Positions 9,889 to 18,968 of a stretch of DNA of 53,549 bases are shown here, piece after piece (position 1 is the stretch's first letter; each line of letters begins with the position of its first letter). Where the stretch lies: positions 1-53,549 of the forward strand of contig PLTX01000063.1 in the NCBI GenBank assembly GCA_003164675.1. Reading direction: 5' to 3'. Made by a program: the position numbers and the translations under genes. The notes beneath the pieces are model-generated. The model was not told the origin of the DNA and made no database searches. It saw only the letters and a program-made list of their open reading frames with translations. Source of the DNA: Verrucomicrobiota bacterium (lineage in GTDB: Bacteria; Verrucomicrobiota; Verrucomicrobiia; Palsa-1439).

Positions 9889-11202
9889 ATGCACATGAAA
9901 AAAGCGGATACGTTGACACCCGAACAAATCGGTCAGATGCGGGATGAATACATCCTGCCCAGCACGATGAAGTACTTCCCGATCAACATCGTGAAGGGCG
10001 ACATGCAGTTTGTCTACGACGACAAGGGGAACAAGTATCTCGACGGATTCTCCGCGGTGGTGACGATCAGCGTCGGCCATTGCCATCCCGAGGTGACGAA
10101 CCCGGTCGTCGAGCAATTCAAGAATTTGCAGCACATGACCACGCTGTACTATCACCCGAACCTTGTCCGTTACGCGGAGAAACTGGCGAGTGTGATGCCG
10201 GGCGGGTTGAAGGTCAGCTTCTTCACGAACAGCGGCTGCGAGGCGAACGAGCTGGCGGCGTTGCTGGCCAAGAATCACACCAAGCAGACCGAGTTCGTGG
10301 GGTTGCGGCACAGTTTTCATGGACGCACGCTGATGGCGATGACGATGACCGGCCAATCGAAATGGCGGCATTCGTTGCCGTACGTGTTCGGCGTCACGCA
10401 TATCTCGTCGGGGTACTGTTATCGGTGTCCGTTCGGGTTGAAGTATCCGTCCTGCAACGTGGCCTGTGCGCGCGAACTCGAAGACGTGATCAAGTACAAC
10501 ACGTCGGGCAAGATTGCGGCGTTCATTGGCGAGCCGATCCAGGGATTCGGTGGCGTGGTGGATCCGCCGAAGGAGTATTTCGAGATCGTGTACGACATCG
10601 TGAAGAAATACGGCGGCTTGTTCATTTCCGATGAAGTGCAGACCGGCTTTGGACGAACGGGGGACAAGTGGTGGGGCATCGAGCACTGGGGCGTGAAGCC
10701 CGACATGATCACGATGGCCAAGGGCATGGGCAACGGTATCCCGCTCGGCGGCGTCACGTGCACCAAGGAGATTGCCGAATCGATGCGCGAGAAAGTCCAC
10801 TTCAATACCTATGGCGGCAATCCCGTATCGATGGCCGCCGGGCTGGCGGTGCTCGAAACCATCGAGCGCAACAAGTACATGCACAACTGCAAGGTCATGG
10901 GCGACCGGTTGCAGGAAGGCTTCGACAAGCTGACGAAGAATCACAAGATCGTCGGCGAACATCGCGGCAAGGGACTCATGCGCGGCTTGGAGATCGTGAA
11001 GGACAAACAATCGAAGGAAGTCGCCCCGCAACACTGCCAGCGCGCGATGGAGCTGTGCAAAGACCGCGGGTTGCTCATCGGACGCGGCGGCATGGCAGCC
11101 AACACGATCCGCATCAAACCGCCGTTCTGCATCACGAAAGACGACGCCGATTTTATTATGAAGACACTCGACGAGGTCTTTACGATCATCGAGAAGAGCT
11201 GA
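9889..11202 (+). CDS. Class III aminotransferase, AGXT2/beta-alanine-pyruvate type
   Basis: A 437-residue fold-type I PLP enzyme. SFFTNSGCEANELAALLAK holds the phosphate-binding Ser/Gly/Cys, FISDEVQTGFGRTG the PLP-contacting Asp, and DMITMAKGMGNG the Schiff-base Lys. Similarity is to alanine-glyoxylate aminotransferase 2 and beta-alanine or beta-aminoisobutyrate transaminases. In this setting it would turn beta-alanine or beta-aminoisobutyrate into malonate or methylmalonate semialdehyde, feeding the aldehyde dehydrogenase. A Cys cluster (YCYRCPFGLKYPSC) also seen in this subfamily is present. Confidence 0.87.
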   Translation: MHMKKADTLTPEQIGQMRDEYILPSTMKYFPINIVKGDMQFVYDDKGNKYLDGFSAVVTISVGHCHPEVTNPVVEQFKNLQHMTTLYYHPNLVRYAEKLASVMPGGLKVSFFTNSGCEANELAALLAKNHTKQTEFVGLRHSFHGRTLMAMTMTGQSKWRHSLPYVFGVTHISSGYCYRCPFGLKYPSCNVACARELEDVIKYNTSGKIAAFIGEPIQGFGGVVDPPKEYFEIVYDIVKKYGGLFISDEVQTGFGRTGDKWWGIEHWGVKPDMITMAKGMGNGIPLGGVTCTKEIAESMREKVHFNTYGGNPVSMAAGLAVLETIERNKYMHNCKVMGDRLQEGFDKLTKNHKIVGEHRGKGLMRGLEIVKDKQSKEVAPQHCQRAMELCKDRGLLIGRGGMAANTIRIKPPFCITKDDADFIMKTLDEVFTIIEKS

Positions 11203-11222
11203 CAAAACATTTAGAAGGTCTC

Positions 11223-11266
11223 GGCGACCGTGAGGCGACGAAGTGGTGAAGATTTCCACGGTCGCC
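11223..11266. terminator. Inverted repeat between convergent genes, possible terminator
   Basis: GGCGACCGTG and CACGGTCGCC form a perfect 10-bp stem with a 24-base loop, 20 bases past the aminotransferase stop. There is no long T-run, so factor-independent termination is uncertain. The rest of the 259-base convergent gap contains a weaker GGGCC-rich repeat near 11,415-11,440 and nothing else recognised. Confidence 0.4.
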
Positions 11267-11461
11267 TGCGGCACGTTTAATCGATACATCTACGAGTAAG
11301 ACCGGCGGCCCGGGCTGGCGAGGAACTGTCAAGAGTCAGATATTCACACCCTGATTAACTCAGTTGTCGCCCGTCAATTCTATCCGTTTTGGAGGCGTTC
11401 CAACGGTCATAATCCCGGGCCTTTGAACCGGGCCCGACGGTCGCGCCCTACCTGACCAAAA

Positions 11462-12751
11462 CTAATGTTCGACGTAGCCGGGCGCTTCAAACTTCGGGTT
11501 TTTGGCCAGCTCGGCCTGGTATTGGCGCCACGAGATCGGCTTCTTGCCGGTGTCCTGTTGCACCATGGTGATGCATCCGTTCACCGGACACACCAACATG
11601 CAGAGGTTGCAACCGACGCACTGGGGTTCGTTGATGACCGGCACGCGGTGGCCGTTGCCCGTTTCGATGTCGATGCACTGGTGCGAGCCGTCCCAGGCCG
11701 CCACGTGACAAAGCTCGCAGCCGATGCAAAGGTTCGAGTTGATGCGGGCGACCACCTTGTAGTTGAGATTGAGGTCGCCCCAGTCCAAGATATTTGGCAG
11801 GGCTTTGCCGATGAAATCAGTGCACCTGCGGTAGCCTTTCTCATCAATCCAGTTCGACAGGCCATCGATCATGTCCTCGACGATGCGGTAGCCGTAGTGC
11901 ATGACCGCCGTACACACTTGCACGGTCGTCGCGCCCAGAGCCATGAATTCCACCGTATCCTGCCACGTGGAAATGCCGCCGATGCCTGAAATGGGAATTC
12001 CGACTTTCGGGTCCCTGGCGCAAGCGCTCACCATGTTCAGCGCAATCGGCTTGACGGCGGGACCGCAATAGCCGCCGTGTGTACCTTTGCCGTCCACGAC
12101 GGGCAACGGAGCGAAGGTGTCGAGGTTGACCCCCATGAGTGATCCGACGGAGTTAATGAGCGAGATGCCGTCCGCGCCGCCAGCGACTGCCGCGCGAGCG
12201 ATGTGGGTGACATCGGTGACGTTCGGAGTCAGTTTGACAATTGTGGGCACTTCCGCGACCTCCGTCGCCCATTCGGTAATCATCTGGGTGTACTCGGGCA
12301 CCTGGCCGATGGCGGCGCCCATGCCGCGTTCGCACATCCCGTGCGGACAGCCAAAATTCAGTTCAATGCCGTCGCAGCCCGTGTCGTTCATTTCCTTCAC
12401 GGCTTCCTGCCAGGCTTCCTTCTTCGATTCGATCATCAATGAGACCAGCAAGGCGTGCTTGGGGTATTTCCTTTTCGTCTCGCGGATTTCTTTAACGTTG
12501 ACCTTCCACGACCGCCCGGTCGTCAACTCAATGTTATTCAGGCCCATCATGCGGGCGGAGCCGTAATCCAGGGATCCCAGCCGCGAGCTGACGTTGATAA
12601 TTGGTCCGCTGAGGGTCTTCCAGACCGCGCCGCCCCAGCCGAGGTCGAACGCGCGCTGGATTTGAGCGCCGCTGTTGGTGGGCGGGGCGCTGGCAAGCCA
12701 GAATGGGTTGGGTGATTTGATGCCCGCGATAGTGACGCTTAGATCTGCCAT
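11462..12751 (-). CDS. preA: NAD-dependent dihydropyrimidine dehydrogenase subunit PreA
   Basis: A 429-residue subunit. Residues 1 to about 330 form an FMN-binding TIM barrel like dihydroorotate dehydrogenase, with the catalytic-loop Cys in FGCPHGMCERGMG; the tail carries two 4Fe-4S sites (CIGCELC and CVGCNLCMLVCPVNGC). PreA reduces uracil or thymine to the dihydro form using electrons passed from PreT. The ATG at MADLSVTIAGIKS is chosen; upstream frame is the shadow of preT. It follows preT by 13 bases in one operon. Confidence 0.95.
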   Translation of the reverse strand: MADLSVTIAGIKSPNPFWLASAPPTNSGAQIQRAFDLGWGGAVWKTLSGPIINVSSRLGSLDYGSARMMGLNNIELTTGRSWKVNVKEIRETKRKYPKHALLVSLMIESKKEAWQEAVKEMNDTGCDGIELNFGCPHGMCERGMGAAIGQVPEYTQMITEWATEVAEVPTIVKLTPNVTDVTHIARAAVAGGADGISLINSVGSLMGVNLDTFAPLPVVDGKGTHGGYCGPAVKPIALNMVSACARDPKVGIPISGIGGISTWQDTVEFMALGATTVQVCTAVMHYGYRIVEDMIDGLSNWIDEKGYRRCTDFIGKALPNILDWGDLNLNYKVVARINSNLCIGCELCHVAAWDGSHQCIDIETGNGHRVPVINEPQCVGCNLCMLVCPVNGCITMVQQDTGKKPISWRQYQAELAKNPKFEAPGYVEH

Positions 12752-12764
12752 GGTTGAATTTCTC

Positions 12765-14192
12765 CTAGGCGTACTGATGTTTGGCCGTGTTGGCGACGCG
12801 ACGGATGGTCTCGTTCTTCCACAGGCCGTCGAGGTCGATGTCCTCGCCCGTGATCCGTTTGTGAATGGCCCACGCGGCGCGCTTGCCGTGGGCGACGGCG
12901 TTGACCACTTCGCGTCCGCCGTTGACGCAATCGCCGCCGGCATAGAATTTCGGGTTGCTGGTCTGCAACGTGTCGTCCACCGCGATGCGGCCGCGGTCGT
13001 CGGTCTTCAGGCCGAGAACCTTCTGGACGAAGTCGCGCTGCTTCTTCTGGCCGAGCGATTTGATGACCATGTCGCACTCGAGGACGAACTCGCTACGCGG
13101 GACCGGCTCGGGCGCGGGTCGGCCGGAACTGTCGGGTTTGCCGAGTTTCATGCGGACGCATTCGATGCCTTCGACCGCGGCCTTGCCGATGATCCGCTTC
13201 GGAGCGGTCAGGAAGTAATAGACGCAGCGATCCTTCTTGGCGATCTCGTACTCGTAATTGTACGCGGGCATTTCGGCTTCTGTGCGGCGGTACAGGACCA
13301 TGACCATCTCCGCGCCGAGTCGTTTGGCCTGCGTCGCGGCGTCCACGGAAGTGTTGCCCGCGCCGATGACCGCAACGCGGCGGCCCACGCGCACGTCGCG
13401 CAGCTTCTTGTGTTTGAGTTCATCGATGAACGTGATGGCGTCTACCACGCCGGGCAGGTCTTCACCGGGAATGCCGAGGTCCTCGGTCTGGCCGAGACCG
13501 ATCCCAATGAAAATGGCGTCGCTGTCCTTGGTCAGCTTCTCGACCTTGACATCCTTCCCAATTTCGCAGTTCTGTTTGAATTTCACCCCGACGTGCTCGA
13601 CGAGCTTCACTTCCTTGAGGGCTTCCTCGGCGGACATTTTGTAGCGGGCGATGCCGTAGGTGTTGAGGCCGCCAGGCTTGTCGTTCTTGTCGTAAATCGT
13701 GACGGCGTAACCGAGTTGCGCGAGATAAAAGGCGCAGGACAGGCTCGATGGTCCGCCACCGATGCAGGCGACCTTCTTGCCATTCGGTTTGGCCGGCTTG
13801 AACATCTCCTTGGTCTTGTCCCAATTCGCGTAAAACCAATCGATCGAAAAGCGCTGGAGCCGGCCGATCTGGATCGGCTCGGTGTCGCGCTCGTTATAGA
13901 CACAGGCGCCTTCGCACAACGAACCGACGGGACAAACGCGGGCGCAGCTCATGCCGAGGATGTTCGCGTCGAGGATCTTGTTCGCGCTGCCGCGCATGTT
14001 GCCCGAGGTGATCTTCTTGATAAACGCGGGAATGTCGATGTGTGTCGGGCAGGCGCGCGTGCACGGCGCGTCGAAACAGAACAGGCACCGCTTGGCTTCG
14101 AGCGTGGCATTGTGCGGCGGGAATGGGGGGGTGATGTCGGCAAAATTCTTCTCGTACTCGGCGTCGGACAACTTCGGGGCAAGATTCTTCAT
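12765..14192 (-). CDS. preT: NAD-dependent dihydropyrimidine dehydrogenase subunit PreT
   Basis: A 475-residue flavoprotein of the glutamate-synthase small-subunit family. The N-terminus has Cys-rich Fe-S segments (CLFCFDAPCTRACPTHIDIP, GMSCARVCPVGSLCEGAC); ACIGGGPSSLSCAFYLAQLG is the FAD-binding GxGxxG motif and AVIGAGNTSVDAATQAKRLG the NAD(P)H-binding one. It oxidises NADH and delivers electrons through FAD and Fe-S clusters to PreA. It is transcribed towards preA. Confidence 0.95.
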   Translation of the reverse strand: MKNLAPKLSDAEYEKNFADITPPFPPHNATLEAKRCLFCFDAPCTRACPTHIDIPAFIKKITSGNMRGSANKILDANILGMSCARVCPVGSLCEGACVYNERDTEPIQIGRLQRFSIDWFYANWDKTKEMFKPAKPNGKKVACIGGGPSSLSCAFYLAQLGYAVTIYDKNDKPGGLNTYGIARYKMSAEEALKEVKLVEHVGVKFKQNCEIGKDVKVEKLTKDSDAIFIGIGLGQTEDLGIPGEDLPGVVDAITFIDELKHKKLRDVRVGRRVAVIGAGNTSVDAATQAKRLGAEMVMVLYRRTEAEMPAYNYEYEIAKKDRCVYYFLTAPKRIIGKAAVEGIECVRMKLGKPDSSGRPAPEPVPRSEFVLECDMVIKSLGQKKQRDFVQKVLGLKTDDRGRIAVDDTLQTSNPKFYAGGDCVNGGREVVNAVAHGKRAAWAIHKRITGEDIDLDGLWKNETIRRVANTAKHQYA

Positions 14193-14289
14193 CGTTGATG
14201 TTCTCCGTTTCGCGCGGCCTGCGGGGCGAGGATCGCAACTGTCTTCGCTCTATCAACGAATTATATGCAGCCCCACGAAAGGAGCAAAG

Positions 14290-14312
14290 AAAAAACTGCT
14301 GGAAAAACCAGC
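14290..14312 (-). terminator. Factor-independent terminator of the dihydropyrimidinase gene
   Basis: On the minus strand GCTGG-TTTTT-CCAGC is followed by AG and a run of six T, about 60 bases past the dihydropyrimidinase stop. Stem is short but the T-run is good. It would insulate preT from the upstream gene. Confidence 0.55.
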
Positions 14313-14330
14313 TCCGTGTGAAGTGAAGTT

Positions 14331-14356
14331 TTGTGGGGCGAGCGCTCGCCCCACAA
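14331..14356. repeat. Perfect 26-bp palindrome, REP-like
   Basis: TTGTGGGGCGAGC is followed at once by its exact reverse complement. GTGGGGCGAGCGCTCGCCCCAC-type palindromes occur dispersed between genes in many bacteria. It sits between the dihydropyrimidinase stop and the terminator and may also add to termination. Confidence 0.6.
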
Positions 14357-14370
14357 TCCCACCGACAAAC

Positions 14371-15756
14371 TCAAAAATGCGTGGGGTCGCGTTTGACGAG
14401 TTTGCCGCGGCCGACGGTGCCGACGAATTTGCCGTCCTTCGCCGCGATTTCACCGCGGACGGTGACGACGTGCGGACGGCCCTTGATCGGCCAGCCCTCA
14501 AAGGCGCTGTAGTCCACATTCATCAACATCGTCTTTTGCGAGATCTTGCCGCGGTAGTCAGGGTCGTAGACGACGAGGTCGGCATCGCTGCCCACGGCGA
14601 TCGTGCCCTTGCGCGGGAAGAGACCGAACAGTCTCGCGGCCTGGGTGCTCGCGCAATCGACGAAGGTGCTCAGGTCGATCCGTCCCTCGGCGACGCCGTG
14701 TGTGTAGAGCAGGTTGACGCGGTCTTCGAGCGCCGGGATGCCGTTGGGGATCTTGGTGAAATCGCCACGCCCCATTTCCTTCTGGCCCTTGAAATCAAAC
14801 GGCGCGTGGTCGGTCCCGACGGTGGAGACGAACCGCTGCCGTAGCGCATTCCAGAACACTTCCTGGTTCTTCTTGTCTGGGAGTGGCGGGGACATGACGT
14901 ACTTCGCGCCCTCGAAGTTGGGGAGTTCGGCGTAGCTCTTGTCGAGCACGAGATACTCCACCAGAATTTCGGTCCACACATGAACGCCGCGCGCGGCAGC
15001 GGCGAGCGCTTCCTGCAGCGACTCTTCGCAACTGGTGTGCACGACGTAGCAATGCGCATCGTGCGTTTCCGCGAACGTCATCAGGTGGTGGACGCCTTCG
15101 GCTTGAACCCGCGGCGGGCGGCTCCAGTAATGCCACTCGGGGCCGGTCTTGCCTTCGGCGAGCAGCTTCTTCTGCGACTCCAACACGAGGTCGGCGTTCT
15201 CGCAATGCGCGGTGGTGATGACGCCGAGTTTCTTGGCGAGCCGCAGCGTGTAGTAGAGCTCCTCGTCAGTGATGCCGAGCGCGCCCTTGTAAGCGAGGAA
15301 AATCTTGAAGCTGCTGATGCCTTTCTTGACGATCTCGGTGAGCTGGTCTTCGCACTCCTTGTCGAAACGCGACACGGTCTGGTGGAACGTGAAATCACAG
15401 GCGCTCTTGCCCTCCGCCTTTTTTAGCGAAAACTCGAAACCATCGGCGAGTGGCTGTTCATTTCGCGCCTGGCAGATCATCTCGATGATGGTGGTCGTGC
15501 CGCCGACCAACGCGGCTTTACTTGCCGTCTCATGCGTGTCCTTCGCGAAAGTGCCCATGAACGGCAGATAGACGTGCACATGCGGGTCGATGAAGCCGGG
15601 GAACACGTATTTGCCCTTGGCATCGACGATCGTCGCCTTCGGCGGCGCTTCGAGCTTCGCGCCGATGCGGGTGATTTGCTCGCCCTCGCAATAGATGTCC
15701 GCAGTATATTGTTCGCCCGCGGTAACGATACGGCCATTTTTGATGAGGAGTGACAT
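14371..15756 (-). CDS. hydA: Dihydropyrimidinase (hydantoinase family)
   Basis: A 461-residue cyclic amidohydrolase. Zinc ligands appear in order: H59/H61 in DPHVHVY, carboxylated Lys K151 in SFKIFLAYKG, H184 in TTAHCEN, H240 in YVVHTSCEE and D316 in VGTDHAPF. It opens dihydrouracil or dihydrothymine to the N-carbamoyl-beta-amino acid used by beta-ureidopropionase. AGGAGG lies nine bases before the ATG at MSLLIKNGRIV, fixing the start; upstream frame (about 140 codons) is not protein-like. Same strand and pathway as preTA. Confidence 0.94.
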   Translation of the reverse strand: MSLLIKNGRIVTAGEQYTADIYCEGEQITRIGAKLEAPPKATIVDAKGKYVFPGFIDPHVHVYLPFMGTFAKDTHETASKAALVGGTTTIIEMICQARNEQPLADGFEFSLKKAEGKSACDFTFHQTVSRFDKECEDQLTEIVKKGISSFKIFLAYKGALGITDEELYYTLRLAKKLGVITTAHCENADLVLESQKKLLAEGKTGPEWHYWSRPPRVQAEGVHHLMTFAETHDAHCYVVHTSCEESLQEALAAAARGVHVWTEILVEYLVLDKSYAELPNFEGAKYVMSPPLPDKKNQEVFWNALRQRFVSTVGTDHAPFDFKGQKEMGRGDFTKIPNGIPALEDRVNLLYTHGVAEGRIDLSTFVDCASTQAARLFGLFPRKGTIAVGSDADLVVYDPDYRGKISQKTMLMNVDYSAFEGWPIKGRPHVVTVRGEIAAKDGKFVGTVGRGKLVKRDPTHF

Positions 15757-15853
15757 GGAAAACCTCCTGTGGCAATCGCCAAGTTTGTTTGACAGGCGGG
15801 ATACTACTCCGCAGGTGGATGAAATCAAGCGCGGATCGCTTGCGAATCGCGAC

Positions 15854-16039
15854 GGCGAAGACGACAAATCGTTCAACGCCTCGGCGTGCGAAGGCGCGAC
15901 CGAAGCCAAGAAGAAACTCGGAATCAGCCTGAGATACGTCGAAGCCGGCGACGACAACGCGACCGAGCGGCTGCCGCAAGCTTTTGCACGGAAAGATTTT
16001 GATCGGATCATCGACATCGGTTTTGTCCAAGAGGAACCG
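15854..16039 (+). pseudogene. Decayed fragment of a BMP-type substrate-binding protein gene
   Basis: The frame reads DDKSFNASACEGATEAKKKL, then YVEAGDDNATERLPQAFARK and FDRIIDIGFVQEEP. This matches, with substitutions, residues about 33 to 95 of the intact BMP protein encoded 2 kb downstream (DDKSFNASAYEGATAARKKL). It has neither signal peptide nor C-terminal two thirds. The 455-base gap that contains it holds no other gene; the last 130 bases lead to the NCS2 permease, whose ribosome site is GAGGAG. Confidence 0.85.
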
Positions 16040-16211
16040 CTGGTTTCGGGACGGCCAAGAAAGGCTTGTCGGAACTGACCGGGATGATAGGATGCTGCTC
16101 CAGCCAATCCAACCGGCGTGATCGTGACAGAGACCGAACACGATAGCGCGGTCAAGCGGCGCAAGAATCTGTGCAACGGATCGGCCACGAACTGTAAGCG
16201 AGGAGAACCCG

Positions 16212-17834
16212 ATGGACGGAACCGGCAAGAAATACGAGTGGTTTGTCATTGGCGATATCAACGGTTTCTTTGGGCTGATGTTTGACAATTTGACGGTTCT
16301 ATCTTTTCTGGCCGGTGTCCTGGTTTTCGGCTTCAAGTTTCCGGCAGATATTGTCTACTCCAGGATGTTCCCCGGCACCGCCATTGGCGTTCTCTTCGGC
16401 GACATGGTTTATACGTGGATGGCCTTCCGTCTCGCCAGGAAAACCGGCAACACCAGCGTGACGGCCATGCCGCTGGGGTTGGACACCCCCTCCACCATCG
16501 GCATGGCCCTGGTCGTGCTGGGCCCGGCGTTTCTCGGTCTGAAGGCGGAGGGAATGCCGGAGCGGGAGGCCGCGATGCTGACATGGCAGATTGGCATGGC
16601 GACAGTGGTGCTGATGGGCGTGTTGAAGTTGATACTTTCGTTTTGCGGAGGATGGGTTCAGAAAATTGTGCCCCAAGCGGGCCTGCTTGGATCGCTGGCG
16701 GGCGTTGGATTGGCGTTGATCGGGTTCATTCCACTGGCGGACATCTTCGGAATGCCGCTGGTGGGGTTGATGGCGCTGGGTCTGATCCTGTACACCCTGA
16801 TTGCCGGGATTCGGTTGCCGCGGCATTTCCCTGGAGTGCTTGCCTGTGTCCTGGTCGGAACGGCTCTGTATTATCTGCTTGGTCCTACGGGATGGGCTGG
16901 CGGCACGTATGTTTCACCCCCAGCGATCGCGCTCCATATGAGCTTTCCCGTGCCGACTCTGGGGTTCATGCACGGTTTCGTGCCTGCCCTGAAGTACCTG
17001 CCGATTGCAGTTCCGTTCGCAATCTTGACAGTTGTCGGCGGGATCAATGTTACCGAAAGCGCCCGGGTGGCGGGCGACAATTTCAACACGCGGGATATTT
17101 TGCTAACCGAGGCTGTGGCGACCTTCGTGGCTGGAATCTGTGGAGGCGTCGCCCAATCGACCCCCTACATTGGCCAGCCGGCGTACAAACGAATGGGGGC
17201 GCGGGCCGGATACACACTCCTCACGGGGCTGTTCATCGGGCTCGGCGGCATTCTTGGTTACGTTTCCTTCTTTGTTGAGTTGATTCCCCGTGCCGTTCTG
17301 GCGCCGATTCTGGTTTTTGTTGCGCTAGATATCATGGCCCAAGCCTTCATTGCCTGTCCGCCGAAGCATGCCGTTGCGGTAGCGTTCGCTTATTTCCCGA
17401 CGGTGGCTCGTCTGTTGTCCATCAAGCTGGGGAACCCTGAGTTTGTGCCGGCCGAGACATTTCAGAAGCTGATGGTCGCTCAGGGACGATCACTTCCCGA
17501 GTTGTTGGTCACAATTGCGCTGGGAAACGGCTTTATTTTGACGGGCATGCTCTGGGGAGCATTTCTTGCGGAGCTGATTGACCGACGCTTGAAAATCTCG
17601 GCGGTCTATCTCGGCGTACTGGCTGTGTTTTCCTTCTTTGGCGTTGTTCATTCCTGCTCGCCCGAGGGGAACATTTACCTCCCCTGGTTGCTGACCGGAA
17701 TCGCCCGGAAGATTCCGTATCAATTCGCCCTGGGATACGTGGGACTGGCCGTGATGTTCCTGCTGCTTTCCGCAACCTCTGCGAGCAGAGAACCTCCTTT
17801 GGATCCGGAGCATCAACTCAAACCAGAAGGATGA
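16212..17834 (+). CDS. NCS2-type xanthine/uracil (guanine-hypoxanthine-like) permease
   Basis: A 540-residue inner-membrane protein with 12 to 14 hydrophobic segments. GLMFDNLTVLSFLAG near the start, NTSVTAMPLGLDTPSTIG, VTESARVAGDNFNTRDILL and CGGVAQSTPYIGQPAYKRMG are NCS2/AzgA-like blocks, the ESARVAGD and GGxxQSTPY segments being the substrate and ion sites. It would import purine or pyrimidine bases with protons. It lies 22 bases before the BMP gene, so the permease and ABC transporter may share a transcript. Confidence 0.85.
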   Translation: MDGTGKKYEWFVIGDINGFFGLMFDNLTVLSFLAGVLVFGFKFPADIVYSRMFPGTAIGVLFGDMVYTWMAFRLARKTGNTSVTAMPLGLDTPSTIGMALVVLGPAFLGLKAEGMPEREAAMLTWQIGMATVVLMGVLKLILSFCGGWVQKIVPQAGLLGSLAGVGLALIGFIPLADIFGMPLVGLMALGLILYTLIAGIRLPRHFPGVLACVLVGTALYYLLGPTGWAGGTYVSPPAIALHMSFPVPTLGFMHGFVPALKYLPIAVPFAILTVVGGINVTESARVAGDNFNTRDILLTEAVATFVAGICGGVAQSTPYIGQPAYKRMGARAGYTLLTGLFIGLGGILGYVSFFVELIPRAVLAPILVFVALDIMAQAFIACPPKHAVAVAFAYFPTVARLLSIKLGNPEFVPAETFQKLMVAQGRSLPELLVTIALGNGFILTGMLWGAFLAELIDRRLKISAVYLGVLAVFSFFGVVHSCSPEGNIYLPWLLTGIARKIPYQFALGYVGLAVMFLLLSATSASREPPLDPEHQLKPEG

Positions 17835-17856
17835 ACCCCGGCTGGAGCCTACTCTT

Positions 17857-18840
17857 ATGCGTGTTTTGAATCGACTGAGCATCCTTGTCGTTGTTCTGGG
17901 GATTTCGCTGCAATCGGCCCTGGCCGAGGTCAAGGTCGGGCTGGTTCTGGATCTCGGAGGCAAAGACGACAAGTCGTTTAACGCGTCGGCCTACGAAGGG
18001 GCCACCGCGGCAAGGAAGAAACTGGGGATTTACCTGAAATACGTCGAGCCGAGTGATGACAACGCGTTCGAGCCGCTCCTGCGCGCGTTCGCGCAAAAAG
18101 ATTTCGACCTGATCATCGGGATCGGTTTCGCCCAGAAGGAAGCCATCGCCAAAGTCGCCGCGCAGTTTCCGCAAAAGCATTTTGTCGTCGTGGATTCGCA
18201 GGTCGACGCCCCGAATGTCCGGTCGCTAATGTTTCAAGAGCACGAGGGCGGGTTCATCGTCGGCGCGATTGCCGCCATGACCAGCCAGACCGGCAAGATT
18301 GGATACATTGGCGGAATGGATGTCCCGCTCATCCGGCGGTTCGAGACGGGCTACGAGGCTGGCGCGAAAAAGATCAATCCGCAGATCACCGTCATCGCCA
18401 ACTACGTTGGTGTAACCCCCTCGGCATGGAACAACCCACCCAGGGGCAAGGAACTTGCCCTGGCACAGTACGACGCCGGCGCGGACGTGATTTTTGCCGC
18501 CGCCGGCGCCTCGGGTTTTGGCGTGTTCGACGCGGCGGAGGAAAGGAAGAAACTCGCCATCGGCGTCGATTCCAATGAGGACTGGGTGAAGCCCGGCCAG
18601 ATCCTCACCAGTATGCTCAAGCGGGTCGATCTGGCTGTGTTCTCCGCCATTCAGGATGCGCAAAACGGGAAGTTTACAGCTGGCCTAAAGCGCTTCGGAC
18701 TCGCTGACAAAGGCGTTGATTATTCCATCGATCAATACAACGAGAAACTCCTGCCGGAGTCCGTCCGTCAGCGCGCCGACGCCCTCAAAGCCGACATCAT
18801 CGCCGGCAAGATCGTTGTCCCGGACTATTACAAGAAATGA
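17857..18840 (+). CDS. BMP-family nucleoside-binding lipoprotein or periplasmic protein
   Basis: A 327-residue solute-binding protein of the basic-membrane-protein (PnrA/TmpC) family, which binds purine and pyrimidine nucleosides. Residues 1 to 23 are a signal peptide; KVGLVLDLGGKDDKSFN is the family N-terminus, and YIGGMDVPLIRRFETGYEAG and GVFDAAEERKKLAIGVDSNE form the hinge and second lobe. No lipobox Cys is obvious. It heads the ABC transporter encoded by the next three genes. Confidence 0.9.
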   Translation: MRVLNRLSILVVVLGISLQSALAEVKVGLVLDLGGKDDKSFNASAYEGATAARKKLGIYLKYVEPSDDNAFEPLLRAFAQKDFDLIIGIGFAQKEAIAKVAAQFPQKHFVVVDSQVDAPNVRSLMFQEHEGGFIVGAIAAMTSQTGKIGYIGGMDVPLIRRFETGYEAGAKKINPQITVIANYVGVTPSAWNNPPRGKELALAQYDAGADVIFAAAGASGFGVFDAAEERKKLAIGVDSNEDWVKPGQILTSMLKRVDLAVFSAIQDAQNGKFTAGLKRFGLADKGVDYSIDQYNEKLLPESVRQRADALKADIIAGKIVVPDYYKK

Positions 18841-18845
18841 TCGAC

Positions 18846-18880
18846 CTGTCACCCTGAGCTTGTCGAAGGGTCTCAGGTTG
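18846..18880. repeat. REP-like palindrome (CCCTGAGCTTGTCGAAGGG type)
   Basis: CCCTGAGCTTGTCGAAGGG directly follows the BMP gene. This imperfect palindrome is a widespread extragenic repeat, recognisable by its translation TLSLSKG. It separates the binding-protein gene from the ATPase gene and may modulate relative expression. Confidence 0.6.
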
Positions 18881-18968
18881 GCCAAGCCGCCACCGTCGGA
18901 CGAAGTCGGTTTTGCATCGACTCAGCAGCATTGACTCTGCCCATTCAAATCTGGACACTGCGAAGACC

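Noticed and set aside
11462..14192. Antisense frames of up to 507 codons opposite preA and preT
   Set aside because: High-GC shadows: codon-position bias and all family motifs belong to the minus-strand genes.
15530..16336. 268-codon minus-strand frame upstream of dihydropyrimidinase
   Set aside because: It overlaps the dihydropyrimidinase start and is antisense to the BMP remnant; no ribosome site or family pattern.
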